Positions 29,191 to 37,932 of a stretch of 64,000 nt of DNA are shown piece by piece. The DNA comes from Pectobacterium versatile (GTDB taxonomy: Bacteria > Pseudomonadota > Gammaproteobacteria > Enterobacterales > Enterobacteriaceae): the NCBI RefSeq assembly GCF_020166435.1, contig NZ_JAINZP010000008.1, forward strand, positions 62,001-126,000. Direction: 5' to 3'. The translations under genes were made by a program, and so were the position numbers. The notes under the pieces are model-generated. The model saw only the letters and a list, made by a program, of their open reading frames with translations. It made no database searches and was not told the origin of the DNA. Position 1 is the first letter of the stretch. Every line of letters begins with the position of its first letter.

Positions 29191-30441
29191 ATGGCATCGA
29201 CTCCTCTGCCCACTCCCGATTACAGCCGCAACATGCGGCTGATTGGACACTGCGATCAGGGCGGCAGACCCGATGGCGTGCAGGTGATGGTTCATCGCGG
29301 CTACGCTTACATCGGGCATATGGTTTCACAAGGTGTGTCGATTGTGGATGTGCGCGATGCCAAGAATCCCAAGCCGGCGGGGTTTATTGCAGCCCCGCCT
29401 GGCACCTGGAATATCCATCTGCAAACGCACGATGACCTGCTGCTTGTCGTCAACGCGCGCGATTTGTTTGCCGACGCCAGCTTCGCCGAGGAAAAGGTCT
29501 ATTACACCCGCTCCGTCGCCGACACGGTCAGTACCAAACAGCAGGACAAAAGCTGGAGCGCTGGATTACGGATTTTCGATATCTCGACGCCAGATAAACC
29601 CCGCGAAATCAGCTTCCTGCCATTGGACGGTATCGGCATTCACCGCATCTGGTACGTAGGTGGACGCTGGGCCTATGTCTCCGCTCTGCTCGATGGCTAC
29701 AGCGACTACATCTTTCTAACTATCGATTTGGCCGACCCGCAGCGCCCAGAGGTTGCTGGTCGCTATTGGCTACCCGGCATGCATACCGCTGGCGGAGAAA
29801 CCGCAAGCTGGCCGGAAGGCAAGCGTTACGCCCTGCATCACGCCATCATCAGCGGCGACACCGCCTATGGAAGCTGGCGCGATGGTGGATTGACGCTGCT
29901 GGACGTGAGCGATCGTACCAACCCGCAGCTCATCAGCCACCGTAACTGGAGCCCACCGTTTGGCGGTGGCACACACACAGCGCTACCGCTGCCGGATCGC
30001 GATCTGCTAATCGTGCTGGATGAAGCGGTATTAGATAATCAAGAAGATGGCGAGAAGTTGATTTGGGTGTTCGATATTCGTGAACCGAGTCATCCGGTGA
30101 GCATAGCCACCTTTCCGCAGCCGAAAGAGGCGGACTATGTGAAGAAAGGCGCACACTTTGGCCCACATAACCTGCATGAAAATCGGCCCGGCAGCTTCAT
30201 CAGTTCGTCGCTGATTTTCGCCACGTACCAAAACGCAGGGGTACGGGCTTACGACATCAGTAACCCGTATCAGCCGAAGGAAACAGGTGCACTGGTGCCT
30301 GCTGCGCCAGACAGAATGGTCGACAAGCGCCCCGGCAGACCGCAAATTATTCAGTCTTGCGATGTGTTTGTTGATGCCAACGGAATCATCTACAGCACGG
30401 ACTACAACGCGGGTTTATCGATTATCGAATACCGCGGTTAA
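29191..30441 (+). CDS. LVIVD-repeat beta-propeller protein of unknown function
   Basis: 416 residues made of repeated blade-like units containing LVIVD-type strands: GVSIVDVRDAKNPKPAGF, GLRIFDISTPDKPREISFL, GLTLLDVSDRTNPQLISH, VRAYDISNPYQPKETGAL and AGLSIIEYRG. No signal peptide is visible. The protein is probably a seven-bladed propeller, and the role of this family (COG5276-like) is not known. It is the second gene of an operon with the binding protein, with a GGAG site before its start, so a role in handling the ligand or a product of it is an inference only. Confidence 0.7.
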   Translation: MASTPLPTPDYSRNMRLIGHCDQGGRPDGVQVMVHRGYAYIGHMVSQGVSIVDVRDAKNPKPAGFIAAPPGTWNIHLQTHDDLLLVVNARDLFADASFAEEKVYYTRSVADTVSTKQQDKSWSAGLRIFDISTPDKPREISFLPLDGIGIHRIWYVGGRWAYVSALLDGYSDYIFLTIDLADPQRPEVAGRYWLPGMHTAGGETASWPEGKRYALHHAIISGDTAYGSWRDGGLTLLDVSDRTNPQLISHRNWSPPFGGGTHTALPLPDRDLLIVLDEAVLDNQEDGEKLIWVFDIREPSHPVSIATFPQPKEADYVKKGAHFGPHNLHENRPGSFISSSLIFATYQNAGVRAYDISNPYQPKETGALVPAAPDRMVDKRPGRPQIIQSCDVFVDANGIIYSTDYNAGLSIIEYRG

Positions 30442-30450
30442 TCGAAAAAA

Positions 30451-30476
30451 AAGCCCTGCGGATCAATGCAGGGCTT
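30451..30476. terminator. Bidirectional terminator between the LVIVD gene and pgl
   Basis: AAGCCCTGC (30451-30459) pairs with GCAGGGCTT (30468-30476). On the minus strand it is followed by TTTTTT, making a strong terminator for pgl; on the plus strand it closes the LVIVD operon with a weaker tail. Confidence 0.85.
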
Positions 30477-30495
30477 ACTGTTGTGCTTGGTTTAC

Positions 30496-31494
30496 TTAGT
30501 CCAGCGCCAGCACCGACACCCACATTGGCCCCTGACCGACGGCGTAACGCGCCAGCGGTTGCAGATCGCCCGTGTTCTGGTCGATGTGATACACCTCAAT
30601 GTGCTGCGATTTCTGCCCTGCTGAAATCAGGAACTCACTGGTGTTGTCGATATTGAAACCGCGCGGCTGCGTTTCGGTCGGCTGATGTCCGGTCAGCGTT
30701 AACGTGCTGCCGTCTTCAGACACCTGGAAAACACTCAGCAGGCTGGCAGTACGATCGCTGATGTACAGGAAGCGACCATTCGGCGTAATGTGAATATCTG
30801 CCGCCCAGCACGTGTCGCTAAAGTCAGCTGGCATAGCATCCAGAGTTTGCACTTTCTGCAATTCGCCGCTGGCTGCATCCAACTGATACACATCCACCGA
30901 GCTGTCCAGTTCATTCACACAATAGGCAAAGCGTTGATTCGGGTGGAAGGCCATATGGCGTGGGCCGGCACCCGCTACCGTCGTCATTTCAGACTGACGG
31001 TGTACGCTCAATTCGCCCGTCGCACCCAGATCGTACAGACGGATGCGGTCTTCTTTCAGGCACGGTGCCCATACAACAGAATTAGTTGGATCAATATTGG
31101 TAGAGTGGCACCCTTCCAGTCCGTCCAGTTGCTGGATCGGCTCGCCGACGATGCCGTCAGCACCAATCGGGCTAACGCTAACGCAGGCACCGCTGTAAGA
31201 CGCGCTGAACAGGAAACGCCCTTCGTTATCGGTGGACAGATGCGTCGGGCTGCCCGGTAATGATGCGACACCCGCTTGCGTCAATTTACCCTGTTCATCA
31301 ATACGATAGCTTAGAACCCTGAAATCAGGACGAACGCCAACATACAGGTGACGCTTGTTCGGTGCGATCACCATCGGCTGAACCTGCCCTGGAACGTCAA
31401 CGGTTTGCAATAATGTCAGATTTCCCTGAGCACCGAGTTGCCAAACATGAATCTGCTGGCTTTCCGGGCTGGCGACATAAACCACTTGCTGCAT
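30496..31494 (-). CDS. pgl: 6-phosphogluconolactonase (Pgl, beta-propeller type)
   Basis: 332 residues from ATG 31494 ([18 protein letters not shown]), with GGAG upstream; the 7-codon extension is ignored. This is the YbhE-type seven-bladed propeller lactonase of enterobacteria, not the NagB-like Pgl. Conserved parts include [47 protein letters not shown] and [11 protein letters not shown]. It hydrolyses 6-phosphogluconolactone in the pentose phosphate pathway. In E. coli it is next to ybhA; here a tRNA-Ser gene lies between them. Confidence 0.96.
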   Translation of the reverse strand: MQQVVYVASPESQQIHVWQLGAQGNLTLLQTVDVPGQVQPMVIAPNKRHLYVGVRPDFRVLSYRIDEQGKLTQAGVASLPGSPTHLSTDNEGRFLFSASYSGACVSVSPIGADGIVGEPIQQLDGLEGCHSTNIDPTNSVVWAPCLKEDRIRLYDLGATGELSVHRQSEMTTVAGAGPRHMAFHPNQRFAYCVNELDSSVDVYQLDAASGELQKVQTLDAMPADFSDTCWAADIHITPNGRFLYISDRTASLLSVFQVSEDGSTLTLTGHQPTETQPRGFNIDNTSEFLISAGQKSQHIEVYHIDQNTGDLQPLARYAVGQGPMWVSVLALD

Positions 31495-31751
31495 CGTATT
31501 CTCCTTATTTTTCACGCGAATGTGGCGGCACAGGAAGGCTCAAAAGAGGTTCATCAGAAGGATAACGAACTTGCTCAACCTGACGCACGGCATACCATAA
31601 ATGACCAATTACTCTATTCTACAGAGACATCGCAAGGCTACTATTGATTTAAGTAATGATTGATTTAGCTAACGGTGCGGATGTGGGCAATAACGAATAG
31701 GTAATGAAAAGTGAGAGTTCAGAGCATCAGGGGAAGATAAGAGAGTAAAAA

Positions 31752-31782
31752 CGAAAACGGGCTAGCCTAAGCTAACCCGTTG
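31752..31782 (-). terminator. Intrinsic terminator of the tRNA-Ser gene
   Basis: On the minus strand, downstream of the tRNA, CGGGTTAGC and GCTAGCCCG form a stem with a short loop, followed by TTTTCGTTTTTAC. It ends the single-gene tRNA transcript 8 bases past its 3' end. Confidence 0.8.
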
Positions 31783-31789
31783 AATTTTG

Positions 31790-31877
31790 TGGCGGAGGAG
31801 TAGAGATTCGAACTCTAGAACACTTTCGCGTCGCCGGTTTTCAAGACCGGTGCCTTCAACCACTCGGCCACTCCTCC
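31790..31877 (-). tRNA. serT: tRNA-Ser (anticodon TGA)
   Basis: An 88-nt class II tRNA with a long variable arm. The acceptor GGAGGAG pairs with CTCCTCC before an encoded CCA end. The anticodon loop CTTGAAA (TGA; complement at 31841-31843) sits on the ACCGG/CCGGC-type stem, and GTTCGAATC marks the T-loop. It reads UCA/UCG and other UCN serine codons. It lies between pgl and ybhA, unlike E. coli. Confidence 0.97.
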
Positions 31878-32150
31878 GCAATGACGCGCACTATAAACAG
31901 TACACCGCACATTGTAAAGCAGCGTTGTGATCAACTGCTTAAAAAATAGATGATAAGCCGTTGAAAGCATAGAAAATCAACAATGGCGCTGTAAAATCGT
32001 CCGTTTAGCCTTATTTCCCACCGCCGCGCTGAATCCTTCGTCATCAAATGGACCTCAGACAATTTTATCTCGCTGTTGTCTGTCTATTTTTCGCCGCGTC
32101 CTTTATCGTAAGACTCATTTGATACCCACATTTTTATTTGCGAGATAACG
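31878..32150. other. Upstream region of tRNA-Ser and ybhA
   Basis: 273 non-coding bases shared by the divergent tRNA-Ser and ybhA genes. Both promoters must lie here. I see no operator or hairpin that I would call. Confidence 0.5.
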
Positions 32151-32972
32151 ATGACCTACCGAGTAATTGCACTTGATCTTGATGGTACACTACTGAATCA
32201 ACAGAAAAAAATCCTGCCCGAATCACTTACTGCACTTGCGCTGGCCCGTCAGCAAGGCATAAAAGTGATGATCGTCACCGGACGCCACCACTCGGCAATT
32301 CATCCTTTCTATCAGGGTTTGCAGTTGGATACGCCCGCCATCTGCTGTAACGGCACCTACGTCTATGATTACCAGCAGGGCCAAGCGTCCCACACCAATC
32401 CGCTCTCTGTCGAACAAGCAAAAAATGTCATCACGCTGCTAGAGGAATTTGATATTCATGGGCTGATGTATGCCGATGACGACATGTATTACCAGTATCC
32501 TACCGGGCACGTAGTCCGCACGCTGGCATGGGCGGCTAACCTGCCGGAACAGCAGCGTCCTCGTTTCGCTCAGGTGGAAAATCTGGTGCGTCAGACCGAA
32601 GCGTCCCACGCTATCTGGAAATTCGCGACCACACACGCCGATGTTCCCACGCTGAACCATTTCGCCGCAGAAGTGGCAAAGCAGCTCGGACTGGCCTGCG
32701 AGTGGTCATGGCAGGATCAGGTTGATATCGCCCAAACCGGCAACAGCAAAGGCAAGCTGCTCCAGCAATGGCTTGGCGAACAGGGCATCAGCATGAAGGA
32801 CGTCGTGGCATTCGGCGATAACTTTAATGATATCAGCATGCTGGAAGGCGTAGGCTTAGGCGTCGCGATGGGCAACAGCGCCGATGAGATCAAGGCGAGA
32901 GCCGATCTGGTGATTGGCAGCAATGAAGAACCTAGCATCGCCGATGTCATCCGCACCCGCATTCTGGCATAA
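32151..32972 (+). CDS. ybhA: HAD-IIB pyridoxal phosphatase YbhA
   Basis: 273 residues of the Cof-type HAD family. Motif I is ALDLDGTLL, motif II is the VTGRHHSAIHPF region, and motifs III/IV are GNSKGKLL and FGDNFNDISMLE. The conserved AICCNGTYVYDY and GLMYADDDMYY match E. coli YbhA, a broad sugar-phosphate and pyridoxal-phosphate phosphatase. It keeps its E. coli neighbourhood with pgl and, further on, modC. Confidence 0.92.
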   Translation: MTYRVIALDLDGTLLNQQKKILPESLTALALARQQGIKVMIVTGRHHSAIHPFYQGLQLDTPAICCNGTYVYDYQQGQASHTNPLSVEQAKNVITLLEEFDIHGLMYADDDMYYQYPTGHVVRTLAWAANLPEQQRPRFAQVENLVRQTEASHAIWKFATTHADVPTLNHFAAEVAKQLGLACEWSWQDQVDIAQTGNSKGKLLQQWLGEQGISMKDVVAFGDNFNDISMLEGVGLGVAMGNSADEIKARADLVIGSNEEPSIADVIRTRILA

Positions 32973-33054
32973 CCAATCATCACGCAATCAGGTAAGCGAA
33001 CCATATTCAGCAATGGCCTCGCTTTTCCTGATTGCGTTTGACGAGCAAACAGAC

Positions 33055-34020
33055 TTACAGCGCGCTACCCAGTACCTGCCGCAGGTACGCCCCCGCCCCC
33101 ATTAATCCGGGCTGCTCATGGGTAATCAGGTACACGGGGATATCCTGCATATAGCCTTTGAACCGCCCTTTGTCTTCAAAAGCCGCCCGAAAACCGGAAG
33201 CTTTAAAGAACTCAAGAAAGCGCGGAACGATACCGCCAGCAATATACACGCCACCAAATGTACCTAAATTTAACGCCAGATTGCCGCCGAAGCGTCCCAT
33301 GATGACGCAGAAGAGTGACAGCGCGCGACGACAGTCCACATCCGTATTGTTGACAGCACGTTCGGTAATATCTTTCGGCTCCAGCGCCTCCGGCGTGCGG
33401 TCATCAGACAGCACTACGGCACGGTAGATATTTACCAGCCCCTGCCCAGAGAGTATGCGTTCAGCGGAAACATGCCCGAGCGACTGGCGCAAAACAGAGA
33501 GAATTTTGTCTTCTTCATCGCTATTCGGCGCGAAATCAACATGACCGCCCTCACCCGGCAGGCTAATCCATTGATTGGCAACATGCACCAGATGAGCGAC
33601 ACCTAACCCCGTGCCTGCACCATACACCGCTATCGGTTTATCTGGCACAGGCTCCCCGCCGCCAAATTGGAGTAAATCCGTGTGAGCCATCACCGGCACA
33701 GCCATGGAAACGGCGGTAAAATCGTTGATGACCTCAAAATGGCGTAGACCCAGACTCGTTTTCATTTCTGCGATGGAAAACGCCCAGGTATGGTTCGTCA
33801 TTGCCACCCAGTCACCGGTAATCGGGCAGGCAATCGCGATACAAGCATCCTGCACTGTGACCTGTCGCGAATCGAGATAATCACGAATGGCCGCTTCCAG
33901 AGAAGGGAAATCCAGCCCGGAATAGGTTTCGATTTGCGACAATTCGCCCGTTGTAGCATCACATAGCGCCAAACGCGTATTGGTGCCACCGACATCGCCC
34001 ACTAAAACAAAGTGCGTCAT
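33055..34020 (-). CDS. glk: Glucokinase
   Basis: 321 residues from ATG 34020, the E. coli Glk length; the 7-codon extension is ignored. It has the ATP-binding phosphate-1 motif [29 protein letters not shown] with the catalytic aspartate, [25 protein letters not shown] and [26 protein letters not shown]. It phosphorylates glucose to glucose-6-phosphate. It is divergent from the LacI-controlled transporter gene, so released intracellular glucose may be a link, though glk is also a housekeeping gene. Confidence 0.97.
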   Translation of the reverse strand: MTHFVLVGDVGGTNTRLALCDATTGELSQIETYSGLDFPSLEAAIRDYLDSRQVTVQDACIAIACPITGDWVAMTNHTWAFSIAEMKTSLGLRHFEVINDFTAVSMAVPVMAHTDLLQFGGGEPVPDKPIAVYGAGTGLGVAHLVHVANQWISLPGEGGHVDFAPNSDEEDKILSVLRQSLGHVSAERILSGQGLVNIYRAVVLSDDRTPEALEPKDITERAVNNTDVDCRRALSLFCVIMGRFGGNLALNLGTFGGVYIAGGIVPRFLEFFKASGFRAAFEDKGRFKGYMQDIPVYLITHEQPGLMGAGAYLRQVLGSAL

Positions 34021-34147
34021 TCTTCTTTTCCCCTCAAGCAAAGCAGATACCCGATCATTGCGCGAAAACAGCCAGCTACGCTATGGCTATATAACTTTCT
34101 AGTGATAAGGATCTCATTTATGGCTAAAAGCTGCGGTTAAGTTAAAA

Positions 34148-34159
34148 GTAATCGATTAC
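34148..34159. promoter_or_regulatory. LacI-family operator 1 (GTAATCGATTAC) upstream of the transporter
   Basis: A perfect 12-bp palindrome GTAATCGATTAC, 48 bases before the transporter ATG and in the glk-transporter divergent gap. The same palindrome recurs 30 bases downstream and in front of the secreted isomerase at 39894. A central CG with symmetric arms is typical of LacI-family operators. The probable regulator is the LacI-family gene at 37933. Confidence 0.8.
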
Positions 34160-34177
34160 ATTTAGAAAACACAAATT

Positions 34178-34189
34178 GTAATCGATTAC
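34178..34189. promoter_or_regulatory. LacI-family operator 2 (GTAATCGATTAC) next to the transporter start
   Basis: A second perfect copy, 18 bases before the ATG and 30 bases centre-to-centre from operator 1, about three helical turns. It sits where it would block initiation or early elongation. Paired phased sites suggest cooperative binding or looping by the regulator. Confidence 0.8.
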
Positions 34190-34207
34190 TTTTAAGAGGG
34201 ATACCAC

Positions 34208-35452
34208 ATGGTTTCTTCATCTGAAAACACAGCTACAAAATCGTTACAGCCGGCCTTCGTGGTTCCCAGACTGTCACTCATGATGTTTTTAGAGTTCTTC
34301 ATCTGGGGTTCATGGTCTGTCACTCTGGGCCTGGTTATGACACAGCACAACTTGGCCGCCATGATTGGCGACGCCTTCTCTGCTGGGCCAATCGCCTCAA
34401 TCCTGTCGCCGTTTGTACTGGGCATGGTGGTTGACCGCTTCTTCCCATCACAAAAAGTCATGGCGCTGCTGCACCTGATCGGCGCGGTCATCCTGTGGTT
34501 TGTGCCTGCCGCGTTAATCAGCGAAGACGGCTCACAGCTGCTGATCCTGCTGTTCGCCTACACGCTGTGCTTTATGCCAACGCTGGCGTTAACCAACAAC
34601 ATCGCGTTCCATAACCTGAGCAATAGCGAGAAGAGCTTCCCAGTTGTGCGCGTCTTCGGCACCATCGGTTGGATCGTCGCCGGTGTCTGCATCGGGACGG
34701 CGGGCATCTCCGCAAGCGTCAATATCTTCTACGTCGCGGCCGCTTGCTCTGCCATTCTGGCTGCTTACAGCCTGACGCTGCCGCATACCCCAGCGCCGGC
34801 AAAAGGCTTGCCGCTGGCAGTGCGCGATCTGTTCTGTGCTGATGCGTTTGCGCTGCTGAAGAAAGGCCACTTTCTGGTCTTTGCCATCTGCGCCATGCTG
34901 ATCTCTATTCCACTGGGCACCTACTACGCTTACACCGCATCCTTCCTGAGCAACGCAGGTATCAGCGACGTCAGCACCGCCATGTCGTTTGGTCAGATGT
35001 CCGAAATCGTCTTCATGCTGATCATCCCGCTGCTGTTTAGAAAGCTGGGTGTGAAATACATGCTGTTCATCGGCATGCTGGCGTGGTTCGTACGCTATGC
35101 CCTCTTCGCGATGGGCGTGAATGAAGAAACGCGCTGGTTGCTCTACATCGGTATCCTGCTGCACGGCATCTGCTATGACTTCTTCTTCGTCATTGGCTTC
35201 ATCTATACCGACCGCATCGCGGGAGAGAAAATCAAAGGTCAGGCACAAAGTATGGTGGTCCTGTTCACCTACGGTATCGGTATGCTGCTGGGCTCGCAGG
35301 TTTCCGGTGCACTCTATAACCGTCTCTTCAACAACGGCACGTTAAACGCGCCTGAAATCTGGGCGACCTTCTGGTGGATCCCTGCGGTTGCTGCCGCCAT
35401 CATCGCCGTCATTTTCCTCTTCTCCTTCAAATATAAAGAAGAGCAGGCTTAA
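34208..35452 (+). CDS. MFS transporter of the nucleoside:H+ symporter (NupG/XapB/YegT) family
   Basis: 414 residues with twelve predicted membrane helices. Family features include FFIWGSWSVTLGLVM in helix 1, SPFVLGMVVDRFFPSQK in the 2-3 loop, YTLCFMPTLALTNNIAFHNL, VRVFGTIGWIVAGV and YDFFFVIGFIYTDRIAGEKIKGQAQ. NHS-family members carry nucleosides in E. coli, but paralogues sit in sugar clusters with unknown substrates. Two LacI-type operators precede it and isomerase/oxidoreductase genes follow, so a glycoside or sugar substrate is more likely here than a nucleoside. That is an inference. Confidence 0.85.
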   Translation: MVSSSENTATKSLQPAFVVPRLSLMMFLEFFIWGSWSVTLGLVMTQHNLAAMIGDAFSAGPIASILSPFVLGMVVDRFFPSQKVMALLHLIGAVILWFVPAALISEDGSQLLILLFAYTLCFMPTLALTNNIAFHNLSNSEKSFPVVRVFGTIGWIVAGVCIGTAGISASVNIFYVAAACSAILAAYSLTLPHTPAPAKGLPLAVRDLFCADAFALLKKGHFLVFAICAMLISIPLGTYYAYTASFLSNAGISDVSTAMSFGQMSEIVFMLIIPLLFRKLGVKYMLFIGMLAWFVRYALFAMGVNEETRWLLYIGILLHGICYDFFFVIGFIYTDRIAGEKIKGQAQSMVVLFTYGIGMLLGSQVSGALYNRLFNNGTLNAPEIWATFWWIPAVAAAIIAVIFLFSFKYKEEQA

Positions 35453-35483
35453 TCATTTGAGACGGATTATTTAAGGAGAAAAC

Positions 35484-35513
35484 GGGATGAGGTCGCCTAT
35501 GGCACCTCATCCC
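35484..35513 (+). terminator. Stem-loop between the transporter and isomerase genes
   Basis: GGGATGAGGT pairs with ACCTCATCCC around a 10-base loop. There is no T tract. A hairpin in this position could trim or protect the mRNA and set different expression levels for transporter and enzymes within one operon. Confidence 0.5.
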
Positions 35514-35588
35514 AGTGCATTCTCCGCTACGGCTATCACAATCGTGCAACGGTATTCATAACCACACCTGTTGCCAAAGGAGGTAATA

Positions 35589-36659
35589 ATGAAAACGTTA
35601 AAAGGACCGGGTATTTTTCTCGCCCAGTATATTGGCGATCAGGCTCCCTTTAACACGCTGGAAAATCTGGCGCAATGGGCAGCTGGATTAGGCTTTAAAG
35701 CGCTACAAATCCCCTGCAATCACCCGCACATTTTCGATCTGGCTACGGCCGCCGACAGCCAAACTTACTGTGATGATGTGAAAGGCCTACTGGCACAGCA
35801 TGGGCTGACCATCAGCGAACTATCAACCCATCTGGAAGGCCAGCTTGTTGCCGTCCACCCTGCGTATGACGATGCTTTTGACGATTTCGCACCACCGGCT
35901 TACCGCCGCAATCCGCAGGCTCGCCAAGCGTGGGCTATCGCGGCAATCAAGCAGGCAGCAAAAGCCTCTTCACGCTTAGGACTAAACGCCCACGCTACGT
36001 TTTCCGGTGCGCTGGCCTGGCCCTATTTTTACCCCTGGCCACCGCGTAAAGAAGTCCTGATTCAGGAAGCCTTTAAAGAGCTTGGTCGCCTGTGGACGCC
36101 GATCCTCGACTGTTTTGACGAGCACGGTGTGGATGTGTGCTACGAGCTGCATCCCGGAGAAGATTTACATGACGGCGTGACCTTTGAACGCTTCCTTGAT
36201 GTCGTCAATCATCACCCGCGCGCCAATATTCTTTACGATCCTAGCCATATGCATTTGCAGCAGATGGACTACCTCGGCTTTATCGATCGCTACCATGCAC
36301 GAATCAAAGCGTTCCATGTGAAAGATGCAGAATTTAACACGTCGAGCAAAAGCGGCGTCTACGGCGGCTATCAGTCATGGGCTGAACGCGCCGGACGCTT
36401 CCGCTCACCGGGAGATGGCCAGATCGATTTTGGCGGCATCTTCAGCAAACTTGCCCAATACGATTACGACGGCTGGGCAGTGCTGGAATGGGAATGCTGC
36501 CTGAAAGACAGCAACTGCGGTGCGAAAGAAGGGGCGGCGTTCATCAACCGTCATATTATTCCTGTCGCAGGACGCGCTTTTGACGATTTCGCCGCGACCA
36601 GCGACGATCGTCCGTTAGTAAGAAAAATGTTGGGATTAAAAGAGGAGAGCGCAGAATGA
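35589..36659 (+). CDS. Cytoplasmic TIM-barrel sugar isomerase/epimerase (xylose-isomerase-like family)
   Basis: 356 residues from ATG 35589, directly behind a strong AAGGAGG site. AP-endonuclease-2/xylose-isomerase-like TIM-barrel features include GFKALQIPCNHP, the metal-binding glutamate and histidine in CYELHPGEDLHDG, the aspartate/histidine in LYDPSHMHLQQ, and IKAFHVKDAEF and GWAVLEWEC at the end of the barrel. No signal peptide is seen. Relatives epimerise or isomerise keto-sugars and keto-glycosides with a divalent metal. It is coupled (ATGA overlap) to the Gfo/Idh oxidoreductase, which suggests that the two act on successive intermediates. Confidence 0.8.
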   Translation: MKTLKGPGIFLAQYIGDQAPFNTLENLAQWAAGLGFKALQIPCNHPHIFDLATAADSQTYCDDVKGLLAQHGLTISELSTHLEGQLVAVHPAYDDAFDDFAPPAYRRNPQARQAWAIAAIKQAAKASSRLGLNAHATFSGALAWPYFYPWPPRKEVLIQEAFKELGRLWTPILDCFDEHGVDVCYELHPGEDLHDGVTFERFLDVVNHHPRANILYDPSHMHLQQMDYLGFIDRYHARIKAFHVKDAEFNTSSKSGVYGGYQSWAERAGRFRSPGDGQIDFGGIFSKLAQYDYDGWAVLEWECCLKDSNCGAKEGAAFINRHIIPVAGRAFDDFAATSDDRPLVRKMLGLKEESAE

Positions 36660-37807
36660 TTCGCGTTGGCATTATTGGTTCCGGTTTTATTGGCCCAGCA
36701 CATATTGAAGCGATTCGTCGCCTTGGTTTCGTCGAGGTGGTGGCGCTGGCGGAAAATTCGCTCGATCTGGCGCAGCAAAAAGCACGTCAGCTCAACATTC
36801 CCCATGCCTACGGCAGCGTCGCTGATTTATTGGCTCATCCCGGTATTGATGCGATCCATAACTGCACGCCGAACCATCTCCATGCGGCGATCAATAAGCA
36901 GATTATTCAGGCAGGCAAGCACGTCTTTTCAGAAAAGCCGCTGTGTATGACCAGCGAAGAAGCGCGTGAACTGGTGGCGCTGGCGGAAGAAAAAGGCGTT
37001 GTCCACGGGGTCAGCTTTGTCTATCGCCAATTTGGCATGGTGCAGCAGGCTGCCAGCATGATTAAGCGTCAGGAGATCGGCCGCGTCTTTGCCGTACACG
37101 GTGGCTATCTGCAAGACTGGATGCTGCGCGACACCGACTATAACTGGCGTGTTGAACCGGAGTACGGTGGCGTTTCCCGCGCGGTGGCCGACATCGGTTC
37201 GCACTGGTGCGACACGGTGCAGTTTATTTCCGGTCGGAAAATTGTCGAAGTTTTCGCCGATTTAGCCATCGTCCACCCGATCCGAAAATCCAATCGGAAC
37301 AGTACGGCCACATTCTCATCATCCGACGCGCCGCCAGAGTACGACGACAAATCGGTCAAAACCGAAGACTACGCGACCGTTTTACTGCGCTTTGAGGATG
37401 GCAGCCGCGGATCCTTTACCGTTTCTCAGGTCAGCGCCGGCCGGAAAAATCGCCTGACGTTTGAAGTGAATGGCAGTGAACAGTCGCTGGCGTGGGATCA
37501 GGAAACCCCGCAGCAGCTGTGGATCGGCCATCGCGATAAACCGAATCAGGTGTTGTCGGACGATCCTGGACTGCTGAACCCAGAAGCTGCCGCCGCGGTC
37601 CACTTCCCCGGTGGGCATATCGAAGGCTGGCCAGATGCGTTCAAGAACATGATGGCGAACTTTTATACCTATCTGCGTGACGGCAAACAGCCGGGCGTCG
37701 ATCCGTTCACCTTCGCCACCTTCTACGACGGTGCGAACATCATGTTCATTATTGACGCCATCTTGCAAAGCCATCAGCAGCAAACGTGGGTGAAGGTCGC
37801 CAATTAA
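36656..37807 (+). CDS. Gfo/Idh/MocA-family NAD(P)-dependent oxidoreductase
   Basis: 383 residues. The Rossmann domain starts VGIIGSGFIGPAHIEAIRR; the conserved catalytic/cofactor lysine motif FSEKPLCM follows near residue 95, and the C-terminal domain has the VADIGSHWCDTV motif with its histidine. Family members oxidise sugar and cyclitol hydroxyls, often at C3. It overlaps the isomerase gene by 4 bases. In E. coli the ycj cluster, a Gfo/Idh glucoside 3-dehydrogenase and a TIM-barrel epimerase work in sequence, which is a useful precedent. The substrate here is unknown. Confidence 0.88.
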   Translation: MIRVGIIGSGFIGPAHIEAIRRLGFVEVVALAENSLDLAQQKARQLNIPHAYGSVADLLAHPGIDAIHNCTPNHLHAAINKQIIQAGKHVFSEKPLCMTSEEARELVALAEEKGVVHGVSFVYRQFGMVQQAASMIKRQEIGRVFAVHGGYLQDWMLRDTDYNWRVEPEYGGVSRAVADIGSHWCDTVQFISGRKIVEVFADLAIVHPIRKSNRNSTATFSSSDAPPEYDDKSVKTEDYATVLLRFEDGSRGSFTVSQVSAGRKNRLTFEVNGSEQSLAWDQETPQQLWIGHRDKPNQVLSDDPGLLNPEAAAAVHFPGGHIEGWPDAFKNMMANFYTYLRDGKQPGVDPFTFATFYDGANIMFIIDAILQSHQQQTWVKVAN

Positions 37808-37840
37808 GGCATCAAACCGTTCATTCTCTCACGGTATTCA

Positions 37841-37865
37841 TCCCGCAGGTGCGACGTCTGCGGGA
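37841..37865 (+). terminator. Stem-loop after the oxidoreductase gene
   Basis: TCCCGCAG (37841-37848) pairs with CTGCGGGA (37858-37865). It lacks a T tract. It separates the metabolic operon from the regulator gene, which starts 68 bases further on. Confidence 0.45.
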
Positions 37866-37932
37866 TGCAGCCAGAGATATTTATGGTAATCTGCTCAGCC
37901 AAGCAATAAGTAGCGTGAGTGCCTTCTGAATT

